A DNA stretch of 9,102 bases from Bacteroidota bacterium (GTDB lineage Bacteria; Bacteroidota; Bacteroidia; Chitinophagales; Chitinophagaceae). A program made the position numbers and the translations under genes. The DNA is taken from contig JAEYVW010000181.1 of the NCBI GenBank assembly GCA_023429365.1, forward strand, positions 1 to 9,102, in the 5' to 3' direction. How positions within the stretch are numbered: the stretch's first letter is position 1; every line of letters begins with the position of its first letter. Shown piece after piece: positions 1-5,959 of the stretch. Below the pieces are notes generated by a model. That model saw nothing but the letters and a program-made list of their open reading frames with translations. It was not told the origin of the DNA and made no database searches.

Positions 1-50
1 GCAGCTGCGGCACCCAGAATACCAAGTAAAACTTTACTCTTCGTGTTCAT
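1..50 (-). CDS. N-terminus of a small YtxH-like protein (partial)
   Basis: An ATG at 50 on the minus strand opens a frame that runs off the left edge of the window. The sixteen visible residues read MNTKSKVLLGILGAAA. A short basic stretch followed by a Gly/Ala-rich hydrophobic segment is typical of the start of YtxH-domain (gas-vesicle-protein-like) small stress proteins in Bacteroidota, which have one membrane segment and a coiled-coil tail. That family call rests on the first residues only. The gene is co-directional with the citrate synthase upstream but about 210 bp away, so it probably has its own promoter. Confidence 0.45.
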   Translation of the reverse strand, partial: MNTKSKVLLGILGAAA

Positions 51-84
51 GGCGATAAATTTTAAGAGTTAAGGAATAAAATTG

Positions 85-100
85 TATACAAAAATGTATA
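85..100. repeat. Perfect 6+4+6 inverted repeat (operator-like)
   Basis: TATACA (85-90) and TGTATA (95-100) are perfect reverse complements around AAAA. The repeat lies 35-50 bp upstream of the YtxH-like start codon at 50, where an operator or promoter would be. It is AT-rich and short, so chance is possible in this composition. Confidence 0.3.
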
Positions 101-209
101 AAAACCGTACCAGAATAAGACCCCTCAAGTGAGACTATAAGTTGTCATTTACCTCTACCGCAAAGGCTTACACATCCGTCATAGCAACAGATTCGTGGCT
201 ATAATACAT

Positions 210-234
210 AAGCCCCTGCTGTTTTCAAGGGCTT
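210..234 (-). terminator. Probable hairpin terminator after citrate synthase
   Basis: The arms AAGCCCCTG (210-218) and CAAGGGCTT (226-234) flank a 7-nt loop. Read as minus-strand RNA all nine positions pair, with one G-U wobble. Read as plus-strand RNA the same position is a C-A mismatch, so the structure favours minus-strand transcription. It lies 27 bp beyond the citrate synthase stop codon. The following tract is only moderately U-rich, so termination may be inefficient or may need Rho. Confidence 0.42.
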
Positions 235-261
235 CGATAAAAATATGAAACGGAATGGGGT

Positions 262-1587
262 TTAATCTCCCCAAATATTTTCTTCTCCTTTCAACCATTT
301 CTTCACCAGGTCGGTAGTCACTGATTTGGGTCTTTCCAAAGCCAGACCTAAAGCCCTGTCCCAACAAAGACTGCTCAATACCCCGAGTGCCCGGCTTACA
401 GCAAACAATACAGTATAATATTCATACTCCTTCATCCCGAAATGCACCAGCAAAGCACCACTGTGGGCATCAACATTGGGCCATGGATTTTTTACTTTTC
501 CCAGCGACTGCAAAATTGGCGGCACTACCTCGTAGATATTCCAGACAGTATTCACCAGCTTGTCATCCGGCATATGTTTTTTGCCAAATTCCATTTGCGC
601 GATAAACCGCGGATCCGTTTTTCTTAACACAGCATGACCATAACCCGGCACCACTTTACCCTCGCTCAGGGTTTTTTTCACATATTCTTCGATCTGCTCT
701 TTTGTGGGCGCTTCGGTTTTCAATTCTTCCTGCATCTCGAAGATCCATTTGATCACCTCCTGGTTGGCCAGTCCGTGCAGGGGACCCGCCAGGCCATTCA
801 TACCGGCCGCGTAGCTCAGGTATGGATCACTCAACGCGGACCCTACCAGGTGCGTGGCATGTGCCGATACATTACCTCCCTCATGGTCGGCGTGGATGGT
901 CATATACAATCTCATCAGTGCTTTGAAGGTATTGTCATCGTAACCCAGCATATGCGCGAAATTACCTGCCCAGTCCAGCAGACCATTGGGTTGGATATGA
1001 TCACCATTTTTATATTTGCGGCGATAGATATACGCAGCTACTCTCGGCAGGCGGGCAATAAGATCCATCGAATCATCGAAAACCGCCTCCCAGTAATCTT
1101 TCTTATTTAAGCCCGCCGCGTATTTCTTAGCAAACTGGCTTTCGGTCTGCAGGGCCATCACTGCTACCACAAACTGAGTCATGGGGTGAGACGTAACCGG
1201 CAAAGCTTCTATAGTATCGAATACATGATTGGGAACATGGCTGCGTCTTTGCAACACTGAGGTTACATGATGCACATCTTCCTCTGTAGGCAATTCCCCG
1301 ATCAGCATCAGGTAAAATAAACCCTCGGGCAGGGGTTCGGAGCCGCCGGGAACCCTTGGCAGCTTTGCTCTAAGTTCGGGAATCGTATAACCCCTGAAAC
1401 GAATGCCTTCCTGTGCATCCAGGAGGGAGGTTTCTGTTACCAGACCCGTAATACCGCGCATTCCCTGGTATATCTGTGATAACTGGACTTCTCCAATCAC
1501 TCTTTGCCCGTGTTCCTTCAATAGATCTTTGATCTCAGCGCCCAGTTGATCGGCCTTTATTTTAAACCTTTCTTTTAAAATTCCCAT
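262..1587 (-). CDS. gltA: Citrate (Si)-synthase, mitochondrial-like type
   Basis: This cytoplasmic enzyme condenses oxaloacetate with acetyl-CoA to citrate, the first step of the TCA cycle. The 441-residue protein carries all three catalytic residues: His271 in GLAGPLHGLANQE, His318 in GYGHAVLRKTDPR and Asp373 in NVDAHSG. The wording of these blocks, plus SALSDPYLSYAAGMNG before His271 and RALGLALERPKS near the C-terminus, follows the mitochondrial enzyme far more closely than the E. coli hexameric GltA. I placed the start at ATG 1587 (MGILKERFKIK). The same frame stays open for 46 more codons to 1725, but that extension is not citrate-synthase-like and it covers a plausible promoter at 1626-1656. 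The gene is probably monocistronic: the LptG-like gene ends 159 bp upstream with a hairpin between them, and a hairpin follows the stop. Confidence 0.95.
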   Translation of the reverse strand: MGILKERFKIKADQLGAEIKDLLKEHGQRVIGEVQLSQIYQGMRGITGLVTETSLLDAQEGIRFRGYTIPELRAKLPRVPGGSEPLPEGLFYLMLIGELPTEEDVHHVTSVLQRRSHVPNHVFDTIEALPVTSHPMTQFVVAVMALQTESQFAKKYAAGLNKKDYWEAVFDDSMDLIARLPRVAAYIYRRKYKNGDHIQPNGLLDWAGNFAHMLGYDDNTFKALMRLYMTIHADHEGGNVSAHATHLVGSALSDPYLSYAAGMNGLAGPLHGLANQEVIKWIFEMQEELKTEAPTKEQIEEYVKKTLSEGKVVPGYGHAVLRKTDPRFIAQMEFGKKHMPDDKLVNTVWNIYEVVPPILQSLGKVKNPWPNVDAHSGALLVHFGMKEYEYYTVLFAVSRALGVLSSLCWDRALGLALERPKSVTTDLVKKWLKGEENIWGD

Positions 1588-1625
1588 GAAAATGCGTTTA
1601 TAAAAATCTGATAATCTGGTGGGGA

Positions 1626-1656
1626 TAAAGGTAGGCAATGCCCTTGTAGCAACAAA
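1626..1656 (-). promoter_or_regulatory. Putative Bacteroidota-type promoter for citrate synthase
   Basis: On the minus strand a TTTG -33 box (1653-1656) is followed after 19 bp by TACCTTTA (1626-1633), which matches the Bacteroidota -7 consensus TAnnTTTG at 7 of 8 positions. Transcription would begin near 1619, about 30 nt before the chosen ATG at 1587. This agrees with the shorter start for citrate synthase. It is a pattern match only. Confidence 0.4.
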
Positions 1657-1706
1657 AAATTGCGCCGTTAAGTTGAGGGAAAAACAGATATACCGTCCTA
1701 ATCCTG

Positions 1707-1752
1707 AAATGACACGTGCTATCAATTTGCATTAAACAATGCCGTGTCATTT
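1707..1752 (-). terminator. Large nested hairpin overlapping the lptG-like stop codon
   Basis: AAATGACACG (1707-1716) and CGTGTCATTT (1743-1752) form a perfect 10-bp inverted repeat. Its 26-nt interior contains a second hairpin, GCATT (1729-1733) and AATGC (1738-1742) around AAAC, which abuts the outer right arm and could stack on it. The stop codon of the LptG-like gene (1747-1749) is inside the outer stem. Its position suggests a 3'-end or processing structure for the upstream gene. There is no proper U-tract on either strand, so a classical intrinsic terminator is not assured. Confidence 0.4.
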
Positions 1753-2844
1753 TGGCGCTCTCTTATACATCATAAATGCCACAAAGGAGAATATGATATT
1801 GGGCACCCAGGCGGCAAGCATCGGAGGGAAGTTGCCTTTTGTTGCAAATACCGTCGAGAAACGATCCGACATAATAAATAAGGCAGCAGTGATGATACCT
1901 ATGGCCAGGTGACGTCCACTCCCTCCCCTTGTTTTCCGGCTGGCCAGTACCACGCCGATGAGGGTCAGTAAAAGTACAGCAAAAGGTGTTGCAGTGCGCC
2001 GGTATCGCTCAACTTTAAGCGCGCTCAACCCCTCCGTACCCCGTGCCTCTTCCCGCTCAATGAATGCTACCAGTTCCGGTGTGGTAAGTTTATCCTTGAG
2101 GTATTCATCCCTGCGCAATTCTTCCGGCTTCAGCCCGATGTTGAGCATCAGGGTATCCAGTTTTTTCGTGGTTTCCCCCATGGAATCGACCCTGCGCTCG
2201 ATCGCATTGTGCAGGCGCCACTGATTGTGCGCCGTATCCCACTGGATATAATTAGACCTCACATTATACACAACCCGGTTATTCTTCACCTGGTCTAGGA
2301 AAAACGTTGTGCCTGTTTTGGTGGTAGTATCATAGTTTTTAATCCCGACATAAGTAATGGAATCGATACGACGGTAATAACAATTGCGGCAATCGGTCAG
2401 TTGCCGTTGCTTGGTGGGATCGTTCTTATCGAGATAGTTGGCTTTGAAGGTGGCCTGTATACCGTTGGCGCGGGGGATCAGGTAACGGTTGCCCAGCCAC
2501 AATATAAGCCCCAGCAAAACACCACCCACCAGGTAAGGTCGCAACATCCGGTTGTAGCTGGTACCACTGGCCAATATGGCGATGATCTCCGAACGGGTTG
2601 CCATCCTGCTGGTGAAAAAGATCACCGAAATGAAGACAAAAAGTGGGAATAGCAGTCCCCAGATAAAAGGAACAAACCCAAGATAATACTGGTTAATGAG
2701 TTCATAAGTGCTGAGCCCCGTTTTTACAAAATCATCAGCTTTCTCACTGGTATCGACTGCAACTGCTACAACCATGAACAGCAGCATACAAAACACAAAA
2801 GTTACCAGGAATTTCTTAAGTATATACCAGTCGATCTTCTTCAT
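1747..2844 (-). CDS. lptG: LptG/LptF-family permease (YjgP/YjgQ)
   Basis: Members of this family are inner-membrane components of the Lpt machine, which extracts lipopolysaccharide from the inner membrane and passes it to a periplasmic bridge, powered by LptB. The 365-residue protein has the family architecture: membrane segments at about 9-30, 53-78 and 100-120, a periplasmic domain at about 125-255, then segments at about 284-302, 308-327 and 340-360. The cytoplasmic loop after the second helix reads TRSEIIAILASGTSYNRMLRP, cut here to TRSEIIAILASGTSYNRM, which resembles the family coupling loop. The start MKKIDWYILKKF is typical. LptF and LptG cannot be separated with certainty by eye. Cys152 and Cys155 form a CxxC pair in the periplasmic domain. 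In many Bacteroidota the gene lies next to tgt; here tgt is 5.5 kb upstream on the same strand. It is divergent from the CvfB-like gene across 118 bp. Confidence 0.88.
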   Translation of the reverse strand: MKKIDWYILKKFLVTFVFCMLLFMVVAVAVDTSEKADDFVKTGLSTYELINQYYLGFVPFIWGLLFPLFVFISVIFFTSRMATRSEIIAILASGTSYNRMLRPYLVGGVLLGLILWLGNRYLIPRANGIQATFKANYLDKNDPTKQRQLTDCRNCYYRRIDSITYVGIKNYDTTTKTGTTFFLDQVKNNRVVYNVRSNYIQWDTAHNQWRLHNAIERRVDSMGETTKKLDTLMLNIGLKPEELRRDEYLKDKLTTPELVAFIEREEARGTEGLSALKVERYRRTATPFAVLLLTLIGVVLASRKTRGGSGRHLAIGIITAALFIMSDRFSTVFATKGNFPPMLAAWVPNIIFSFVAFMMYKRAPK

Positions 2845-2937
2845 GCGCCATGCAAAGGAAAAGAATTATTAGGGAATGATTTGTGAAATTTGGTATCTGT
2901 ATCGCCGGATGTTCGCAGATGAAAGTCCGGGTACCGT

Positions 2938-2945
2938 TACCTTTG
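2938..2945 (+). promoter_or_regulatory. Putative -7 box for the cvfB-like gene
   Basis: TACCTTTG is an exact match to the Bacteroidota -7 consensus TAnnTTTG. It ends 17 bp before the chosen ATG at 2963, which would give a very short leader and argues against starting at the upstream ATG at 2876. No good -33 box is present; the nearest candidate, TTCG at 2912-2915, is poor and spaced at 22 bp. Confidence 0.33.
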
Positions 2946-2962
2946 TTGTGAAATTGGATCAC

Positions 2963-3796
2963 ATGATAAAAATCGGCGAATACAATACCCTGAAAGTTAT
3001 TAAGCAAAAAGAAATGGGCGTCTTTCTCGACGATGGCGCCGAGGGCATATTACTTCCCCGCCGGTTTGTACCTCCAGGTACCCGCATAGGTGATGAACTA
3101 AAAGTATTTCTTTATCATGATGGCGAGGATCGTGTCATTGCCACCACCCTGCAACCCCGGGGAGTACTGGGCGACATCGTTCGTTTAAAAGTGGTGAACA
3201 CTACACCACAGGGCGCCTTTATGGATTGGGGTTTGATGAAGGATATTTTCGTACCCAAATCACAACAAATAAGTTTTATGCGCCCGGGTGGTGAATACCT
3301 GGTCAAAATTTATAAAGACGAACGTACCGGCCGGCTGGCCGCTACAGAAAGGATCGAGCCTTCTCTTTCCAATGATGAGTTGACGGTAAAAGAAAAAGAT
3401 GTTGTTGACCTGCTGGTGTACCGGCAAAGTGACCTGGGTTATGTAGTCATTATCAATAACCGTCACACCGGCATCCTGCATTTCAATGAAGTTTTTCGCG
3501 ATATCAGGATAGGTGACCGTTTCCAGGGATTTGTCAAAACCATTTTACCGGGAAATAAAATAGACGTGGTGGCGGGTAAACCCGGTTATGAACGGGTAGA
3601 GGACGAGAGTGAAAAAATATTACGCCTGTTGAAGGAAAATGACGGTTATCTCCCCTACCACGACAAATCATCGCCTGAAGAGATCTATTCTTTTTTTGAC
3701 ATGAGCAAAAAAACATTCAAGATGACAACCGGCGCACTCTACAAACAACGCAAAATAGAACTGACTAAATCAGGGATTAAACTGCTGGCGGAATAG
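2963..3796 (+). CDS. cvfB: CvfB-like S1 RNA-binding protein
   Basis: This 277-residue protein fits the CvfB/YitL family of cytoplasmic RNA-binding proteins with repeated S1-like barrels and a C-terminal winged helix. CvfB in Staphylococcus aureus affects virulence gene expression; the role in Bacteroidota is not established. Visible blocks are an S1-like unit at about 1-65 (GVFLDDGAEGILLPRRFVPP), a second at about 66-131 (GAFMDWGLMKDIFVPKSQ), a third at about 145-205 (GYVVIINNRHTGILHFNEVF) and a winged-helix region at about 215-277 (SPEEIYSFFDMSKKTFKMTT, then GALYKQRKIELT). Length is close to the usual 280-300. I chose ATG 2963 because the protein then begins with the first S1 strand (MIKIGEYNTLKV). 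The frame is open back to ATG 2876, but those 29 residues look unlike the family and overlap a -7-like box. It ends 6 bp from the convergent gene at 3803. Confidence 0.86.
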   Translation: MIKIGEYNTLKVIKQKEMGVFLDDGAEGILLPRRFVPPGTRIGDELKVFLYHDGEDRVIATTLQPRGVLGDIVRLKVVNTTPQGAFMDWGLMKDIFVPKSQQISFMRPGGEYLVKIYKDERTGRLAATERIEPSLSNDELTVKEKDVVDLLVYRQSDLGYVVIINNRHTGILHFNEVFRDIRIGDRFQGFVKTILPGNKIDVVAGKPGYERVEDESEKILRLLKENDGYLPYHDKSSPEEIYSFFDMSKKTFKMTTGALYKQRKIELTKSGIKLLAE

Positions 3797-3802
3797 CCAA
3801 TC

Positions 3803-4123
3803 TTATAGCGGGATCAACTTGTCTACTGCTTTACCCAGTACATCGATCGCTGCATTCGCCGCCCTTTGTGCCATGGCTTTGGTGAGGATGGCAACGGCAT
3901 GTAGTTCTGACTCCAGTATTTTCCTTTCATCCTCCATACGTTTCAGAAAAAATTTCTTGCTGATCTCATTGTTCACCCGCAAACTGGCCAGCAATTCAAG
4001 ACGATCCTTACGACTTTGTAAAAACGAACCGGCTGAATCCTTTACAAGCTTCCAGTCATCTTTTACTGTTGTTTTGATCGCTCCCAGCATTTGAGCAACC
4101 ACTTCATTCATATCGAAAGCCAT
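3803..4123 (-). CDS. Small predicted helical protein of unknown function
   Basis: I do not recognise this 106-residue protein. It has no signal peptide and no clear transmembrane segment, and appears almost wholly helical. The middle (about 36-75, SRKDRLELLASLRVNNEISK and onward) is highly charged with heptad-like spacing, suggesting a coiled coil. The C-terminal 30 residues are an Ala-rich amphipathic helix ending in VDKLIPL. It is probably cytoplasmic or peripheral to the membrane. The start at 4123 (MAFDMNEVV) could be replaced by Met5 at 4111. It lies 55 bp downstream of the lipoprotein gene and is co-directional with it and the caspase, so it may be the last gene of one unit. It converges with the cvfB-like gene with a 6-bp gap and no visible terminator between them. 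Confidence 0.7.
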   Translation of the reverse strand: MAFDMNEVVAQMLGAIKTTVKDDWKLVKDSAGSFLQSRKDRLELLASLRVNNEISKKFFLKRMEDERKILESELHAVAILTKAMAQRAANAAIDVLGKAVDKLIPL

Positions 4124-4178
4124 ATACTATTATTTTGTTGTGATAATTCTGACTACATACTTCTGGCTCAATCACTCA

Positions 4179-4625
4179 CTACCTTTTTGCCGGCTTCAAA
4201 GCGATCTCCGCGATATAAAGCGGCTTCCAGAAGCCCGCCAGGCTGGCCTGGTAGGCTTTGATCTCACCATTTTTAAGCGTCCCGCTTTCCTTGTGGTAAG
4301 ATTTGGCTTCTTCAAATGCTTCTTTCAGGTTTTTATTGATCACCAGGAAATCCGAATTCTTCGGTCGCGCCTCATTTTTGAGCATGATGGAATTAATCTC
4401 CGATTCTAATTCATTGTAACGTTCACTGAATTTTTCATAGGTCCGCGCGGTTTCTGTGAGATCCATCATATCGATATACAATTTATCATTGGCCTTGGCA
4501 GCTTTCGCGATCTGTTCTTCCAGCTGCGCGTTGTATTCAGGCACCAGCGTTACCCGGCAGGAAAAAAATAACAGCACTAACAGCAGGTATAAAACATACC
4601 TGGGTTTAAAAATTTGAGCTATCAT
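4179..4625 (-). CDS. Putative small coiled-coil lipoprotein
   Basis: The 148-residue protein starts with a lipoprotein signal: basic residues at 8-9, a hydrophobic core (YVLYLLLVLLFFSC, 10-23) and a candidate lipidated Cys23. Phe at -3 departs from the usual Leu, but Bacteroidota lipoboxes are loose. No typical Asp follows the cysteine and no acidic surface-export motif is evident; the next residues are RVTLVPEYN. The mature part, about 125 residues, is predicted helical and rich in Glu and Lys (AQLEEQIAKAAKANDKLYID, then YNELESEINSIMLKNEARPK), with an aromatic C-terminal block GFWKPLYIAEIAL. It resembles unnamed lipoproteins I associate with Chitinophagaceae, but I cannot name the family. 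It is 61 bp downstream of the caspase gene and 55 bp upstream of the helical-protein gene, all on the same strand. Confidence 0.72.
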   Translation of the reverse strand: MIAQIFKPRYVLYLLLVLLFFSCRVTLVPEYNAQLEEQIAKAAKANDKLYIDMMDLTETARTYEKFSERYNELESEINSIMLKNEARPKNSDFLVINKNLKEAFEEAKSYHKESGTLKNGEIKAYQASLAGFWKPLYIAEIALKPAKR

Positions 4626-4686
4626 AGTCTGTATAGTTTATGTGCGAAATATTCAATAAATAATCATCACGACTTCCATCTTAACG

Positions 4687-5505
4687 CTATGAAAATATCT
4701 TCCAGTTTTTCATTGCCCTGGATCCGTAAAGATTGGGTGACTGCGGGTATTGCTGCGATGGCAGGATCTTGCGAATCGCACGATACCAGTCCTGGTAAGT
4801 GGCCCCCGCTTTTAAATGCTTCAAAGCCTGAAGCGCTACAAAGGTGAATGCCCCGTTGGGCCGGTTTCTAAACCAGGCATCATAACTGTATTCATAGTCC
4901 TGGCAACCCGACATAAGCAAGCTTCCATAGCGTCCCGGTGGTGACGTGCTTCTGAAAACACGGGTGGTGCCCAGTTTGGCAAGTTCTCTTTTTGAAAGAA
5001 ACGTAGCAGGTGGCAAAAACTTTACTTTTCTAACCGGCGCGTTCCTTCCTGTTGTGGTGGGAGGTGTACTAATTTCCGCGAAGCGGGTGACCGTTCCCGA
5101 ATGACAGGAATCGGAAAACAAAACCATCTTCACCCCATTCTTCTTTGCAGTAAAAAGATCATTCAGTTCATCGTCGCTGATTGGACCTTTGCTGTCAATA
5201 TCATACGGACAAAGACATTCATCAGTACCGTCAAGCTCATCATTGTCGCGATCGGGAATATAGGTACCGTGACCTGAATACTGGAAGGCGATCGAATCTC
5301 CTTTGATAGCCTGGCTTACGAGTGAACGTATGGCGTCGAGAATATTTTTCCGCGTCGCCTGTTTGTCGAGAAGCTGGGTAACTTTAAAACCATGCTGGGC
5401 TAATACTTTCCCCCAGTCGCGGGCATCATTTACACAACCTGACAGGTCGCTTCCGGTACCAGGATAATTGTTGATGCCGACACACAAGGCGAGCTTCTTT
5501 TGCAT
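4687..5505 (-). CDS. Caspase-family protease (type I metacaspase / orthocaspase-like)
   Basis: This 272-residue protein is a clan CD cysteine peptidase, p20-like with a p10-like C-terminal part. The catalytic dyad is His79 in FQYSGHGT and Cys134 in FSDSCHSGT. Residues at the positions forming the S1 pocket of Trypanosoma brucei MCA2 are also present: Cys24 and Asp27 in LSGCVNDAR, Ser77 and Asp132. This implies cleavage after Arg or Lys, as in metacaspases, not after Asp. The acidic block DRDNDELDGTDE (85-96) is typical of the family, and LMSGCQDYEYSYDAW (197-211) with NGAFTFVAL is the p10-like part. I start it at ATG 5505 (MQKKLALCVGINNY), where the first core strand begins; the frame stays open to 5580 with an unconserved extension. 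There is no signal peptide, so it is probably cytoplasmic. Substrates are unknown. It heads the minus-strand trio. Confidence 0.92.
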   Translation of the reverse strand: MQKKLALCVGINNYPGTGSDLSGCVNDARDWGKVLAQHGFKVTQLLDKQATRKNILDAIRSLVSQAIKGDSIAFQYSGHGTYIPDRDNDELDGTDECLCPYDIDSKGPISDDELNDLFTAKKNGVKMVLFSDSCHSGTVTRFAEISTPPTTTGRNAPVRKVKFLPPATFLSKRELAKLGTTRVFRSTSPPGRYGSLLMSGCQDYEYSYDAWFRNRPNGAFTFVALQALKHLKAGATYQDWYRAIRKILPSQQYPQSPNLYGSRAMKNWKIFS

Positions 5506-5623
5506 AAGAATAGTATAAGGTGTAAATAAACCAGTGAGAACTTGCAAGAAAAAACAAGACCTGTCCTGAATAATTGCCAAAAATGTGGGTTCAGGTGCGG
5601 AGCTACCAGGGAGAGCTTTACCT

Positions 5624-5639
5624 AATACCTTGCGGTATT
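5624..5639. repeat. Short perfect hairpin upstream of the caspase gene
   Basis: AATACC (5624-5629) and GGTATT (5634-5639) form a 6-bp perfect stem closed by the tetraloop TTGC. It is about 120 bp upstream of the caspase start, in the likely promoter or leader region. It could be an operator or an RNA structure in the caspase leader. No U-tract follows closely on either strand, so I do not call it a terminator. Confidence 0.3.
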
Positions 5640-5684
5640 GATTACGAAGCTAATTTTTTTAATATTTCCGGGACTAAGCGTTTA

Positions 5685-5789
5685 TAAAAAAACCTGCCGC
5701 TGAAAAAGGTAAAAATGCGGCAGGTGTATGTGTCCGGATAGGGTCTGTTTAAATTAAGGTTTAATGGTCAATGGTTCTTGAGAGACCCT
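5685..5789 (-). ncRNA. Candidate small RNA, about 105 nt
   Basis: Three signals line up on the minus strand: a promoter-like pair (5795-5825), a 5' segment AGGGTCT that can pair with AGACCCT near the middle of the transcript (5783-5789 with 5740-5746), and a terminator with a U-tract (5686-5725). A small internal hairpin, ATTAA and TTAAT around three bases (5753-5765), sits inside the first stem. The predicted start, about 5789-5790, coincides with the base of the 5' stem. I recognise no known RNA family and see no open frame with gene-like content. It would run toward the caspase gene, so it might instead be an attenuated leader. Expression is not shown. Confidence 0.33.
5686..5725 (-). terminator. 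Strong intrinsic terminator on the minus strand with no upstream gene
   Basis: The arms ACCTGCCGC (5692-5700) and GCGGCAGGT (5717-5725) form a perfect 9-bp GC-rich stem with a 16-nt loop. In the minus direction it is followed directly by a run of seven Ts (complement of the A-run 5686-5692). In the plus direction no U-tract follows. The nearest minus-strand gene upstream is tgt, whose stop is 2.6 kb away beyond the oppositely oriented sensory operon. The terminator therefore needs an unannotated minus-strand transcript, or is a relic of an earlier gene order. Confidence 0.68.
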
Positions 5790-5794
5790 CTTTA

Positions 5795-5825
5795 CAAAGG
5801 TCAGATGGCCATAAACGAAAGACAA
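5795..5825 (-). promoter_or_regulatory. Possible promoter for the minus-strand small RNA
   Basis: On the minus strand a TTG -33 element (5823-5825) is followed after 20 bp by GACCTTTG (5795-5802), 7 of 8 matches to the Bacteroidota -7 consensus TAnnTTTG. The spacing is in the usual 19-21 bp range. The mismatch falls at the first base of the -7 box, so this is a weak call supported mainly by the terminator downstream. Confidence 0.27.
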
Positions 5826-5959
5826 GCGTCAAAAGACCCAATTTTAACCCCGTGTTTTCACCCCCTCCATGCCCGTTCTTTCACCCATTTTAAAGCTAAT
5901 TCATTGCTAATAGCCACAAGTGCAATAACTTCCCGCATAAACACCCAAACTACTAAACA

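Larger units (their letters stand above)
51..261. other. Intergenic region between citrate synthase and the YtxH-like gene
   Basis: This stretch of about 210 bp is AT-rich and I see no convincing gene in it. It contains a hairpin at 210-234 that fits termination of the citrate synthase transcript, and a perfect inverted repeat at 85-100 just upstream of the YtxH-like start. The minus-strand reading of that repeat contains CATTTTTG, one base off the Bacteroidota -7 consensus TAnnTTTG, but there is no matching -33 box at the right distance, so I do not call a promoter. Confidence 0.5.
5506..5959. other. 454-bp non-coding region between the caspase and the sensory operon
   Basis: No credible protein gene lies here; short open frames on both strands lack recognisable features. 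The divergent genes at 5505 (minus) and 5960 (plus) need promoters in this stretch, but I find no clean -33/-7 pair for either. Structured elements are a small hairpin at 5624-5639, a strong minus-strand terminator at 5686-5725, an inverted repeat AGGGTCT (5740-5746) / AGACCCT (5783-5789), a near-tandem pair AATGGTC/AATGGTT (5763-5776), and a possible minus-strand promoter at 5795-5825. Confidence 0.6.

Noticed and set aside
634..1110. 158-codon open frame on plus opposite citrate synthase
   Set aside because: It lies wholly antisense to a clear conserved gene and has no recognisable domain.
1588..1725. 46-codon N-terminal extension of citrate synthase in the same frame
   Set aside because: The residues are not citrate-synthase-like, the family begins near MGILKERFKIK, and a promoter-like pair lies inside the extension.
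2853..2860. TTCCTTTG -7-like box on minus before the LptG-like gene
   Set aside because: One mismatch, no -33 box at 19-21 bp, and only 8 bp from the start codon.
2876..2962. 29-codon extension of the CvfB-like protein
   Set aside because: The added residues do not resemble the first S1 barrel, and an exact TAnnTTTG box lies inside them.
5506..5580. 25-codon extension of the caspase (could be read as a hydrophobic leader)
   Set aside because: It is not a proper signal peptide, and the conserved first strand of the fold begins immediately after Met at 5505.
5763..5776. Tandem AATGGTC/AATGGTT
   Set aside because: Two imperfect 7-bp units are too few for a repeat array; there is no CRISPR-like spacing.
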